This document shows, in pieces, positions 8,428 to 16,980 of a stretch of 64,000 nucleotides of DNA. The notes under the pieces are model-generated. The model was not told where the DNA came from, did no database searches, and saw nothing but the letters and a program-made list of their open reading frames with translations. The translations under genes and the position numbers were made by a program. The number at the start of each line of letters is the position of its first letter. Position 1 is the first letter of the stretch. This DNA is from Pyxidicoccus sp. MSG2 (lineage in GTDB: Bacteria; Myxococcota; Myxococcia; Myxococcales; Myxococcaceae). The stretch is from the NCBI RefSeq assembly GCF_026626705.1, contig NZ_JAPNKC010000001.1, forward strand, positions 7,334,001 through 7,398,000. The letters are read 5' to 3'.

Positions 8428-8737
8428 CCGCGACCTCCATCCAACTGCCTCGGGCGAGGGTAGGGAGCGTGGGTCATGCGGACCACCGCGTGCGGGAGGC
8501 CGCGGCGCGTGTTGCGTGCGCTGGCCGACGGATGTGCCTCCCCTCTTGCTCCATGAGTGGGAACGCGAAGGGCCACACCGTGAAATTCATGCGCCACGAG
8601 CAGGCAGGAGCACGGGCCCATGCCTTCGTGCCGGCCCGCTACGTCACCGCATCTTCCCGCTGGTGCTGGAGTGACGGAGCCGTCACGAAGGTGGCACTGC
8701 GTGCTCGCGACGCTTTCCGGGGAGTGCCGCGCGGAGA
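8428..8737. other. 310-bp intergenic region, no gene supported
   Basis: Lies between the divergent starts of the ELW-repeat lipoprotein and the DUF2127 gene. Open frames here run on in the wrong frame over the neighbouring genes and show no family resemblance. It must contain promoters for both genes, but I see no convincing -35/-10 pair or operator. Confidence 0.5.
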
Positions 8738-9241
8738 ATGCTGCGCCCCATGTTCGCGCCATCCACACCGGAGGCCCCTGCGAAGCCCGTCGGGCTCCGG
8801 CTCATCATCGCGTACAAGGTCGTCAAATCGGCGCTGGTGCTGGGGGTGGCGGTGCTGCTGACGCTCGCTCCTGAGACGGCGGGCGCCTTCACCGAGCACC
8901 TCATCCACGCGCTCACCGAGCGCGGGGCCCTGCTTCATCGCATCGGAGAGTGGCTTCGCTCCCACGGTGCGGCGACGCTCGTGACCGATGCCCGGACGGT
9001 GGCGTGGGTGGACGGCGTGTCGACGGCCATCGAGGGTGCGCTGCTCATCTCCGGCAGTGCGTGGGGCGAGTGGGTGGTCGTCGGAAGCCTGGCCCTGCTC
9101 ATCCCCGCCGAGCTCGTCTCCCTGGAGCACCGCTTCTCGGTCGCGAAGGTGGTCGTCATCGTCGTCAACGTGGCCATCGTCGCCTACCTGGTGCACCTGC
9201 GGCTCCGGGCCCGGCGTGGCGTGCCCCGCGCATCCCCGTGA
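8738..9241 (+). CDS. DUF2127-like integral membrane protein
   Basis: 167 residues; Met5 (8753) is a possible alternative start. It contains a first hydrophobic helix (GLRLIIAYKVVKSALVLGVA), a polar stretch with ALTERGALLHRIGEWLRSHG, and three more hydrophobic segments (VDGVSTAIEGALLISG, WVVVGSLALLIPAELVSLEH and VVVIVVNVAIVAYLVHL). The opening 'GLRLIIAYKxxK', the middle 'EGALL' and the PAEL phrase match the DUF2127 pattern. Function is unknown for the family. Its stop is adjacent to the end of the convergent DUF1003 gene. Confidence 0.78.
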   Translation: MLRPMFAPSTPEAPAKPVGLRLIIAYKVVKSALVLGVAVLLTLAPETAGAFTEHLIHALTERGALLHRIGEWLRSHGAATLVTDARTVAWVDGVSTAIEGALLISGSAWGEWVVVGSLALLIPAELVSLEHRFSVAKVVVIVVNVAIVAYLVHLRLRARRGVPRASP

Positions 9242-9242
9242 G

Positions 9243-10013
9243 TCAGCGTTGCGGCTCCGGCGGACGCTCGTGGCCGAGCCGCTCGGTGAGCAGCTCCAGT
9301 TGGAGCTGCTGGAGCTCCAGCATGCGCTCCCACTGCATGTGCATCAGGTGGTCGAGTTTCTCGTGGAGCGTGGCCACTTCGAGCTCGGCCTTGAGGTTGA
9401 CGCGATAGTCCTGGTCCGCCTGTCGCCTGTCGCGGAGGGCCTGGCGGTTCTGCGACATCATGATGATGGGCGCCTGCAGCGCCGCCACGCAGGAGAGGAC
9501 GAGGTTGAGGAGGATGAAGGGGTAGGGGTCGAAGGCGCGCGCTCCGAGCCAGCCCGAGTTGAGCAGGACCCAGCACAGGAGCAAGAAGAGGCCGCCCAGC
9601 ACGAAGCTCCAGGAGCCGCCGACGCGGGCCACCGCGTCCGCCGCGCGCTGACCGAGGGTGAGGTTGCGTGAGAACTCGAGCTCGAGGTCCTCGGCGACCG
9701 TGGAGTGGATGGCCGCGCGCCGCGCCACGTCCGCCTCCACGGCGGTGAGCTGGCCGCGCTCTTCTTCGAGGCGAGCGGTGACGAGGGCGAGGCGCTCGGT
9801 GTCGCGGCAGCCGCGGCAGATGAGGGCGCTGGGTGCGGCGGCGTCCGGATGGCGCTGGATGATGAAGCGGGACAGCTCGGCGCGGAGGGCATCCAGGCGC
9901 ATGCGCTCGCTGGACGGGCGCTCACCGTGACAGACGCTGCACGTGAAGGTGGGCGGGTGATGGGGCCCGTGGTGGTGATGTCCCGCGTGCCCGCCTCCGG
10001 TGCTCGTCGTCAT
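9243..10013 (-). CDS. DUF1003 membrane protein with N-terminal His-rich zinc-binding segment
   Basis: 256 residues, preceded by GGGAGG. Residues 8-19 are His-rich (GHAGHHHHGPHH), then Cys25-x2-Cys28 (FTCSVCHG) and Cys66-x2-Cys69 (ICRGCRD) form a likely zinc ribbon. The core has two transmembrane helices (WSFVLGGLFLLLCWVLLNS and DPYPFILLNLVLSCVAALQA) followed by PIIMMSQNRQALRDRRQADQ, the signature of DUF1003. A long C-terminal coiled coil (LEVATLHEKLDHLMHMQWER and onward) is predicted cytoplasmic. The family role is unknown; the metal-binding head suggests metal or redox sensing, which is inference. Confidence 0.87.
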   Translation of the reverse strand: MTTSTGGGHAGHHHHGPHHPPTFTCSVCHGERPSSERMRLDALRAELSRFIIQRHPDAAAPSALICRGCRDTERLALVTARLEEERGQLTAVEADVARRAAIHSTVAEDLELEFSRNLTLGQRAADAVARVGGSWSFVLGGLFLLLCWVLLNSGWLGARAFDPYPFILLNLVLSCVAALQAPIIMMSQNRQALRDRRQADQDYRVNLKAELEVATLHEKLDHLMHMQWERMLELQQLQLELLTERLGHERPPEPQR

Positions 10014-10343
10014 GTGGATGCCTCCCGCCGAGCGGAGGTGTCACGGAGGGCCGCCCACCCTGTTCCACCACTGTGCCACCGCGAAGGTGTCTGGGGGAGC
10101 GCGCGCTTGCTGCGCGTGGGCGCGGCGGAGCCGGAGGTGTGCGGCGGCGCGCACCTGTTACCTCGGCGCGAGGGGCTCCGTGCATCACCTTGGAGCGTGG
10201 AGCCGAAATCGCCCTGACCACCACGTGACACCCGCCCCGGAGGGAGGGCACTCCCGCTTCGTGCCGCCGGATAGGGTGCCCGCGAGGAAGCCGGGCCGTC
10301 GGCCATCGCCGGCGGTGCGCGGGCTTCCCGGGAGGGGCCTTCC
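10014..10343. other. 330-bp intergenic region, no gene supported
   Basis: Divergent spacer between the DUF1003 gene and mscL. It contains short GC-rich inverted repeats (for example CGCGC-ttgct-GCGCG near 10100) but nothing convincing as a gene or operator. Presumably holds both promoters. Confidence 0.45.
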
Positions 10344-10760
10344 GTGTCCGTGCTCTCGGAGTTCAAGGCGTTTGCGCTGAAGGGCAACGTGGTGGACCTG
10401 GCGGTGGCAGTGGTCATCGGCAACGCGTTCACCGCCATCGTCAACGCGGTGGTGGCGGACCTGGTGATGCCGGTGGTGGGGCTGGTGCTGCCGGGCGGAG
10501 ACTGGCGCAACGTCACCGTTACCCCGCTGCAACTGCGCATCGGTCACCTGCTGGGCGCCCTGCTCGACTTCTTCATCATCGCGATGGTGCTGTTCCTCGT
10601 GGTGGTGAAGGTGGGCTCGCTGTGGCGCCGCAAGGAGCAGGCGCCTCCGCCGCCCACGACGAAGGTGTGCCCGGAGTGCCGGGAGACCATTCCCCTGGAC
10701 GCTCGGCGCTGCCGGGCCTGTACTTCCATGCTGGAGCCCCTGGCGTCCGGCCGAGCCTGA
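10344..10760 (+). CDS. mscL: large-conductance mechanosensitive channel MscL with C-terminal zinc ribbon
   Basis: 138 residues, GTG start. The N-terminal half is a normal MscL subunit: FKAFALKGNVVDLAVAVVIG (N-terminal helix and TM1 pore), AFTAIVNAVVADLVMPVVG, then TM2 LGALLDFFIIAMVLFLVVVK. MscL pentamers open under membrane tension to release solutes during hypo-osmotic shock. In place of the usual C-terminal helix bundle there is a Pro-rich linker (residues 100-105) and a zinc ribbon with Cys109, Cys112, Cys123 and Cys126 (VCPECRETIPLDARRCRAC). The periplasmic loop is shorter than in E. coli MscL. A DedA-family gene follows 92 bp downstream on the same strand. Confidence 0.92.
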   Translation: MSVLSEFKAFALKGNVVDLAVAVVIGNAFTAIVNAVVADLVMPVVGLVLPGGDWRNVTVTPLQLRIGHLLGALLDFFIIAMVLFLVVVKVGSLWRRKEQAPPPPTTKVCPECRETIPLDARRCRACTSMLEPLASGRA

Positions 10761-10852
10761 CGCTGTTCACCGCTGGCAGGCTCGGCGTGGATGTCGCTTT
10801 CCCTTCAGGCCCTCCGGCCTTAAGTCTGGGTCCCCGGAGGTCTCACGCGCGG

Positions 10853-11473
10853 ATGGTGGAATTCATCGACCAGCTCATCACCTCGCTGGGGCCCCTGGGG
10901 CTGCTGGTGCTGGGCGTGGCGGCGGCGCTGGAGTACATCGTTCCTCCCTTTCCCGGGGACACGATTACCCTCCTGGGGGGCGTGTACGCGGTGCGCGGCA
11001 CGCAGCCGTGGCCGCTCGTCTTCCTGGTGGTGACGGCGGGCAGCGTGCTGGGCGCGGCCATCAACTACTGGGTGGGCCACTGGCTGGCGAAGCGCTTCGA
11101 CGCCCACCCCGGGAAGAGCTACTTCGGCATCACCCACGCGCGGCTGGAGCAGGTGCAGGCGCGGATGCGGCGCAACGGGCCGTGGCTGTTGCTGGCCAAC
11201 CGTTTCCTGCCCGGCATTCGCGGGCTCATCTTCGTCGCTGCGGGGGCCGCGCAGATGCCCCGCTTCAACGCGATGCTGCTGGGCACCCTGTCCGCCATGG
11301 CCCACACCGGGCTGGTGCTGGCGCTGGGGGCGGCGGTGGGCGGCAACCTGGAGCGACTGGCGGCGCTCGTCACCCGCTACCAGTACGCGGTGGTGGGGCT
11401 CGTGGTGGTGGGTGTGGTGGGAGTGCTGGTGCGCATGTTGGCCCGGAAACGTGCTCCCGCGCCGGAGCCCTGA
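10853..11473 (+). CDS. DedA-family membrane protein
   Basis: 206 residues from ATG 10853, with GGAGG about a dozen bases upstream. DedA proteins are polytopic inner-membrane proteins linked to envelope homeostasis and undecaprenyl-phosphate or phospholipid flipping. Hallmarks: the EYIVPPFPGDTITLLGGVYA segment (the acidic E...FPGD motif), AGSVLGAAINYWVGHWLAKR (the G.xxG.xxxYxxG.xxG region), and RFLPGIRGLIFVAAGAAQMP (the FxPGxR motif with the essential Arg). A C-terminal helix (YAVVGLVVVGVVGVLVRMLA) ends in a basic tail. The frame is open further upstream, overlapping mscL, but that extension has no family resemblance. Confidence 0.92.
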   Translation: MVEFIDQLITSLGPLGLLVLGVAAALEYIVPPFPGDTITLLGGVYAVRGTQPWPLVFLVVTAGSVLGAAINYWVGHWLAKRFDAHPGKSYFGITHARLEQVQARMRRNGPWLLLANRFLPGIRGLIFVAAGAAQMPRFNAMLLGTLSAMAHTGLVLALGAAVGGNLERLAALVTRYQYAVVGLVVVGVVGVLVRMLARKRAPAPEP

Positions 11474-11540
11474 GTCCGGGGCGCGACGGGACAGCGGGTC
11501 GGGATTGCGTGCCCCCGGCGGGCGCGCTTGAGTCGGGCCC

Positions 11541-13769
11541 ATGGTCTTCCGCGCCCGCCCCTGGAGTCCGCTGCTCTTGGCATTCGTGGTGGTCGTCATC
11601 GGCGGCTGCCGGTGCGGCGACCCGGGCCTGGAAGGCACGCGCCAGGGCTTCCGTCCGCAGGAGGAGTCCGTGGACTTCGGCCGGGTGCTGGAGGGCGAGC
11701 AGGCGCGCCGGCAGGTGACGCTGCAGGCCACCGGCCGTGCGAGCATCACGGTGACGGCCTCCGCGGGCGCCCCCTTCTCGGTGCCGACGTCGGAGGTGAC
11801 GGTGCCGGGCAGCGGCACGGCCACGGTGGAGGTGGTGTTCACCGCGGGCAACGGAGTTGCGGAAGGCTCACTGGTGCTGGAGGGCAGCGGTGACACGGAG
11901 ACCGTCCGCCTCACCGCCACGGGGGTGCGGCCCAAGCCCTGTCCCGCCGCGCAGTGCCTCCAGGCGCGCTTCGACGTGGAGTCCGGCGAGTGCGTGGAGT
12001 CGCCCCAGCCGGACGGAGCCACCTGCATCCCGGAGAGCCGCTGCCAGGAGAACGGCCGCTGCGAGGCCGGCGCGTGCGTGGGCAGCCAGCGCTCGTGCAA
12101 TGACGACAACCCGTGCACGGTGGACTCGTGCTCGCTCACGCAAGGGTGCGTGACGGAGCGTGTGGCGTGTCCCGTGCCGAGCAACCCCTGCAAGGTAGGC
12201 CTGTGCGACCGTGATGACGGCTGCACGGAGGTGGATGCCGAGGACTTCATTCCCTGCGGCCCGTTGGACTGCAAGAACGCCAATGTCTGCATTGGTGGCA
12301 GTTGCACGAAGGTGCCCACGCCGGACGGCACCGTCTGCGCGCCCGCCACCGCCTGCCGGGATGAGGGCACGTGCCAGGATGGCGAGTGCGAGCTTCCGGA
12401 TGCGGGCGAGCTCGAGTACGCGAGCCGGCAGCAGCTCGGCGGTGAGCCGGTGAGCGAGCCTGGCGGGCCCGTGCTGCTCGTGCAGGACGGTGCGCTGTTC
12501 ACCTCGCTGTGCGGTGGGGATGCGGGCTGCCGGCTCGTCTCCTTCACGGCCAATGGGCTGCTGCGCTTCGAGTCTCCCTACCCGGATGGAGGTGCCCGCA
12601 CGCTGGTGGCCACCTCGGACGCGGGCGTGGTGGTGCTGGGCTCGGAGGGGCTGGAGGTCTACGCCCCGGTGGGGGATGGCGAGCGGCTGTGGGAGGCGTC
12701 GTGGGCGTCGATGGGCCCGCCCTCTGCTCTGGATGCGGGGACGTGGCATGGCGGGACGGGCGCGGGGCGCGTGGCGCTCACGGCCGAGGGAGACGTGCTC
12801 GCGTACGTGGACTGGCGGCCGGAGGTGGATGCAGGTGTCGATGGAGGCGACGGCGGTGTGGTGCCGCTGCCCCCGCCAGAGGCCGCGCGGCTGGTGTGGC
12901 TGGCCGGGCGCGAGGACGCGGGCACGCTGCTGCGCGCATCGCCCGTGGAGGCCTGGCCCGGTGAGGCACGGCTCGCCCTGGATGTGACGGGCGCGGCCTT
13001 TCTCTACTCGGTGGACGGGCGCCTGGCGCGCGCGGACGTCGAGCCGGACGGTGGCACGGCGCTGTGGCTGTCCCCGCTCGTGGATGGCGGTGTGCCGGAT
13101 GGTGGCGCGTCGCTGGCGGTGGCGGATGGGACGCTGCTGGTGGGCGCGCGGGCCTTCGTGCACCTGGAGGCTGAAGACGGCGGCGCGACGGGGATGATGG
13201 AGCCCCGCGCCTCACTCCTCGCGGATGGTGGCGCTCCGGTGCTGGTGGACTGGGACGGTGGGACTCGCACGCTGGTGCCGCTGGCGGAGCCGGCGCTGTT
13301 GTCCGTGGCGGGTACGCCCGGCTATCTCTTCGCCCGCGCATGCAACCGCACGGACGGTGTCCCCTGCACACCCGAGGAGGAGCGCGTGGTGCTGCGCGCG
13401 GTGGACCCGGCCACGGGGAAGCTGGAGTGGGAGGTGGACGCGCTTCCGGACGAAGCCCTGCCGGGCACGCTGCACGACGCGACGCTCGTGAATGGCGGCG
13501 CGGTGGGCGTGCTCGCGGCCGCGGAGCAGGCGGACGGGCCTCGCGTCTGGTACCAGCTCTTCGCGCGCGGGGAGCGGCTGGGCATGTGCCCGCTACCCGG
13601 AAGGCCGCATGTGGCAGGCGCGGCCTTCGTGGGCGGCCTGCTGCACGTCGTGGTGGAACGCCAGGGCGCGTGGCTCCTGGAGTCGTACGCGGTGGACGGG
13701 AGCGCGGAGACGCAGGGCTGGCCTCAGCGGCACGGTGGCGCGGACGGGGCGCGGCGCGAGGCGCGGTGA
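11541..13769 (+). CDS. large Cys-rich lipoprotein with Ig-like and propeller-like parts
   Basis: 742 residues. Lipoprotein signal ending in IGGC, then an Ig-like 'choice-of-anchor' module (SVDFGRVLEGEQARRQVTLQ and TVTASAGAPFSVPTSEVTV, residues about 40-130). A Cys-rich region follows (about 135-285) with repeated phrases such as CNDDNPCTVDSCSLTQGC and GTVCAPATACRDEGTCQDGE, resembling the Myxococcus surface proteins with ADAM-type or EGF-like Cys repeats. The C-terminal 450 residues are Asp/Gly/Ala-rich ('PDGGA', 'DAG' repeats) and contain VDPATGKLEWEVDALPDE, a phrase typical of PQQ-like beta-propellers. Likely surface-exposed; function unknown. It ends one base before the convergent chemoreceptor fusion gene. 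Confidence 0.8.
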   Translation: MVFRARPWSPLLLAFVVVVIGGCRCGDPGLEGTRQGFRPQEESVDFGRVLEGEQARRQVTLQATGRASITVTASAGAPFSVPTSEVTVPGSGTATVEVVFTAGNGVAEGSLVLEGSGDTETVRLTATGVRPKPCPAAQCLQARFDVESGECVESPQPDGATCIPESRCQENGRCEAGACVGSQRSCNDDNPCTVDSCSLTQGCVTERVACPVPSNPCKVGLCDRDDGCTEVDAEDFIPCGPLDCKNANVCIGGSCTKVPTPDGTVCAPATACRDEGTCQDGECELPDAGELEYASRQQLGGEPVSEPGGPVLLVQDGALFTSLCGGDAGCRLVSFTANGLLRFESPYPDGGARTLVATSDAGVVVLGSEGLEVYAPVGDGERLWEASWASMGPPSALDAGTWHGGTGAGRVALTAEGDVLAYVDWRPEVDAGVDGGDGGVVPLPPPEAARLVWLAGREDAGTLLRASPVEAWPGEARLALDVTGAAFLYSVDGRLARADVEPDGGTALWLSPLVDGGVPDGGASLAVADGTLLVGARAFVHLEAEDGGATGMMEPRASLLADGGAPVLVDWDGGTRTLVPLAEPALLSVAGTPGYLFARACNRTDGVPCTPEEERVVLRAVDPATGKLEWEVDALPDEALPGTLHDATLVNGGAVGVLAAAEQADGPRVWYQLFARGERLGMCPLPGRPHVAGAAFVGGLLHVVVERQGAWLLESYAVDGSAETQGWPQRHGGADGARREAR

Positions 13770-13770
13770 T

Positions 13771-16700
13771 TCAGGAGGCCGCGCCCGGGTCCACCCAGAG
13801 GTCCTCGAAGCGCACCTGCGGCGGCGTCTGGTGCAGCCGCAGGCCCTGCACGGTGGGCATGGCCGCCGCGTGGATGCGCTCGTGGTACAGCGGGATGAGC
13901 GGACAGTCCTCGTGGAAGAGCTTCTCCGCGCGCACGTAGAGCTGCTGGCGCAGCCCCGGGTCGATGGACACGCGCGCCTCCGACGTAATCCGGTCCAGCT
14001 CCGGGTTGCGGTAGCCCAGCGGGAAGACGGTCTGCGCGTTGGAGTTGAGGAGGAAGTAGAGGAACGTGTCCGGGTCCGGGAAGTCCGCGAGCCATCGGCT
14101 GCGGAAGGCCGGGAGCTTCCCCTCGCTTCCCCGGGCCGTGTACTCCTCCTGGGACATCCGCACGTGCCGCAGCTCCAGCAGGCCCGCCTGCACCAGCGGG
14201 CGGAAGAGCACCGCGTCCTCGGCGGCGGGGTCCTGGTCGGCGGGGTGGTGCAGGGTGAGCCGCAGCCGGCGCAGGCCCGCGTCGCGCAACAGCTGCTCCG
14301 CGAGCGCCACGTCCGGCACATGCGGTGCCCCCACGTCCGCGTCGTCCAGCAGCTCCGGTGGGGTGAGGGTGCGCGCCATGCGGGCCCCCGGGTGGAACTG
14401 GTCCACCATTCCCTGGATGTCCATGCCCGCGCGCAGGGCCCGCCGGACGCGGACGTCGTCGAATGGCGCCTCGCGCTGGTTGAGCACCACGAAGGCCGTG
14501 GAGGGCGTGGTGCTGGTGACGATTTGGAGGGACTCCAGTCCCGGCACCTCCACGTGCTCGGCGGCGAGGAAGGAGACCATGTCCAGCGCCCCCTGCCGCA
14601 GCTGCGCCACGGCCTCCTGCCGCGAGCCGGCGAGCAGGAACTCCAGCCGGTCCACCAGCGGCCCGCCGGGGCGCCAGTAGGAGGGGTTGCGCTCCAGCAC
14701 GACGCGCTCCTGCTCCAGCGCCATGAGGCGGAAGGGGCCGGTGCCCACCAGCCGCCCGCTCGAGTCCACCCGGGCCACCGCCGTGGCGGTGAGGGCCATG
14801 ATGTGCAGGAAGAAGGCCTTGGGCTCGCGCAGGCGGATTTCGAGCGTGCCGTCGTCGAGCGCTTCGATTCCCGACACCTCGCGCGCGAGGCCGGAGCTGT
14901 ACTCGGGCGCGCCCTCCACGTCCTCCAGCAGGCTGCGGTCCGGCGAGCGCAGGGCCGGGTCCAGCAGCCGCTCCAGGTGGCGCTTCACGTCGCCCGCGGT
15001 GAGCAGCGTACCGTCGTGGAAGGTGACGCCGCGGCGCAGGTAGAAGCGGTAGCGGCGCGCGGACGGGTCCGCGTCCCAGCGCTCGGCGAGGTCCGGCTCC
15101 AGCCCGCCGTCCTCCAGCCGCAGGAGGCTGGAGAAGATGCACGAGGTGAGCTCGGAGACCTGGTTCTCCACGGTGAAGAGCGGGTCCACCGCCTGCCGGT
15201 TGCGCAGCGACGCCGCCTGGTGCAGCCCCACGCGCAGCGTGCCGCCGGCGCGCGGCGTGGGCAGCTTGAAGCGGAACACCTCCGTCTCCAGGCCCACGGC
15301 CTCGTGGCCCAACTGGTCCACCGTGCGCGTCAGCCCGTCGCCAATGCGGATGACGCGGCGTGCGTCCTCGCGCACCTGCGCCACCTCCTCGCGGATGGAG
15401 ACATCGCCCTTGGTGAGCACCACGTTGGCGGAGCGCAGCTCTTCGATGGCCGCGCTCAGCCGCACCACGGACTCGGACAGGTCACGGCCGGTGCGCGCCT
15501 GGGCCTCGGCCTTCTGCGAGGCGCTCTGCCCCACGCGCGCCATCTCGTGTGTCTGGCGCACCAGCTCGCGGGCATGGCCGGACTGTTCAATCGCCATGCG
15601 CGTGACGTCCTCCACGCGCCGGGCGACGCGGCGGCTGGCCTCCACGACGGTGGTGCCCTGGGCCTCCAGCCGCTGCGTCTCGGCCACCGTGGCCTCCACG
15701 GCGGTGAAGGTGCGCTGGGTAATGGTGCGAATCTCCACCAGCGCCTCGGCGGCGCGGTCACCGAGGGCCACGCCCGTGGTGGCCTGCTCACGGCCCTCCT
15801 GCACCAGCGTCACGGCCGTCTGCACCGCGTCGCGCACGCCGGCCACCATGGCGGCGATTTCGCGCGTGGAGCGCGTGGTGCGCTCGGCGAGGTTGCGAAT
15901 CTCGTTGGCGACGACGCCGAAGGGGCGCCCGTGCTCGCCGGCCTGGGCGGCGATGATGGCGGCGTTGAGGGCGAGCAGGTTCGTCTGGTCGGCGATTTCC
16001 TGGATGACGTCGACGATGCGGCCAATCTCGGTGGAGCGGTTGCCCAGCGTCCCCATCAGCTCGGCGGCCTTGCGCACCGTCTCTTCCACCCGGTACATGC
16101 CCTTGACGCTGTCGCCCACGAGCACCTCGCCGCGCTCGGCGGTGGCCGTCACGGCGATGGCGAGCTGGTTCGTGTCGTTGGCGCGGCGGCGCACGGAGTC
16201 GATGCCGCCCTCCACCGCGGCCACGAAATCCTCGGCCTCGCTGGCGAAGCGGCCCAGCTCGTCGCCGGAGGAGGCGATGTTGGCGAGCCGCTCGGCCATG
16301 GCCTGCATCAGCGCGCTGGTGTTGTGCGCGAAGCTGTTGACCTGCGTGAGCGAGTCCACCACCTGCTCCAGCCGCTCGGTCATCTCCAGCAGCGCGCCGG
16401 TGGTGTCGACGGCGAAGACCTCCAGCTGGTGCACGCGCTTGACGGCGACCTGGAGGCTGCCGCCCATGCCGCTGACGGCTTCCAGGGTGCGCTCCACGGC
16501 GCCGCCCTGACGGCGGGCGGCCTCTAGCAGCATGCGGGCCTGCTCGCTCACCTCATTGCTGGTGCGGTGGAGGTTGGCCGTCACCCGCTGCACCTGGGAC
16601 AGCGCGCGGCGCAGCGACAGGATGAGGCGGCGGGTGTCCTCGTGGCCCTCGTAGCGGGAGCTGACGGTGGTGGTGAGGTCGCCCTCCGCCAGCCGCGCCA

Positions 16701-16929
16701 TGACCTGCCGGCGCACGCGGCGCCGACGGGCCGCCCAGCGGAACCACGCGAAGTAGCCGCCGGTGAGATAGAGCGCCGGGGTGGCGACGAGGAGCACGAC
16801 CCACGTCGGGTTCGGCAGCTCGTCGCCGTGAACGGCCCGTAGCAGTCCCCCCAGGACGAGCGCGGAGATGAGGCCCGCGGCCAGGCCGAAGGCGAACAGA
16901 TACCGTTTGGCGCCCATGAACGGAGGCAA
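13771..16929 (-). CDS. chemoreceptor (MCP) signalling domain fused to a family-5 ABC substrate-binding domain
   Basis: 1052 residues from a TTG with AGGG upstream; ATG at 16917 is an alternative. Two transmembrane helices (residues about 8-28 and 43-63) with a very short loop between are followed by a HAMP-like linker and a long coiled-coil MCP domain (about 120-540). The hairpin tip is IADQTNLLALNAAIIAAQAG (about 312-335), then FGVVANEIRNLAERTTRSTR. Residues about 560-1040 form an SBP_bac_5 (peptide/nickel type) domain: GGTLRVGLHQAASLR, LEPDLAERWDADPSARRYRF, LRRGVTFHDGTLLTAGDVKR, FDDVRVRRALRAGMD and ERIHAAAMPTVQGLRLH. The SBP part has no secretion signal of its own and lies after the cytoplasmic MCP domain, so by topology it should be cytoplasmic. 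The tip deviates from the usual AAIEAARAGE. Ligand unknown. Confidence 0.88.
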   Translation of the reverse strand: MPPFMGAKRYLFAFGLAAGLISALVLGGLLRAVHGDELPNPTWVVLLVATPALYLTGGYFAWFRWAARRRRVRRQVMARLAEGDLTTTVSSRYEGHEDTRRLILSLRRALSQVQRVTANLHRTSNEVSEQARMLLEAARRQGGAVERTLEAVSGMGGSLQVAVKRVHQLEVFAVDTTGALLEMTERLEQVVDSLTQVNSFAHNTSALMQAMAERLANIASSGDELGRFASEAEDFVAAVEGGIDSVRRRANDTNQLAIAVTATAERGEVLVGDSVKGMYRVEETVRKAAELMGTLGNRSTEIGRIVDVIQEIADQTNLLALNAAIIAAQAGEHGRPFGVVANEIRNLAERTTRSTREIAAMVAGVRDAVQTAVTLVQEGREQATTGVALGDRAAEALVEIRTITQRTFTAVEATVAETQRLEAQGTTVVEASRRVARRVEDVTRMAIEQSGHARELVRQTHEMARVGQSASQKAEAQARTGRDLSESVVRLSAAIEELRSANVVLTKGDVSIREEVAQVREDARRVIRIGDGLTRTVDQLGHEAVGLETEVFRFKLPTPRAGGTLRVGLHQAASLRNRQAVDPLFTVENQVSELTSCIFSSLLRLEDGGLEPDLAERWDADPSARRYRFYLRRGVTFHDGTLLTAGDVKRHLERLLDPALRSPDRSLLEDVEGAPEYSSGLAREVSGIEALDDGTLEIRLREPKAFFLHIMALTATAVARVDSSGRLVGTGPFRLMALEQERVVLERNPSYWRPGGPLVDRLEFLLAGSRQEAVAQLRQGALDMVSFLAAEHVEVPGLESLQIVTSTTPSTAFVVLNQREAPFDDVRVRRALRAGMDIQGMVDQFHPGARMARTLTPPELLDDADVGAPHVPDVALAEQLLRDAGLRRLRLTLHHPADQDPAAEDAVLFRPLVQAGLLELRHVRMSQEEYTARGSEGKLPAFRSRWLADFPDPDTFLYFLLNSNAQTVFPLGYRNPELDRITSEARVSIDPGLRQQLYVRAEKLFHEDCPLIPLYHERIHAAAMPTVQGLRLHQTPPQVRFEDLWVDPGAAS

Positions 16930-16980
16930 CGCTACCCTGCCTTCTCGCGCCGGTCCTCAAAACGCCGCACACTTCGGCCC

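Noticed and set aside
13492..16527. Long plus-strand open frame (over 1000 codons) antisense to the chemoreceptor fusion gene
   Set aside because: High GC leaves the antisense frame open; composition is Arg/Ala/Gly/His-rich with no family resemblance, whereas the minus strand encodes clear MCP and SBP domains.
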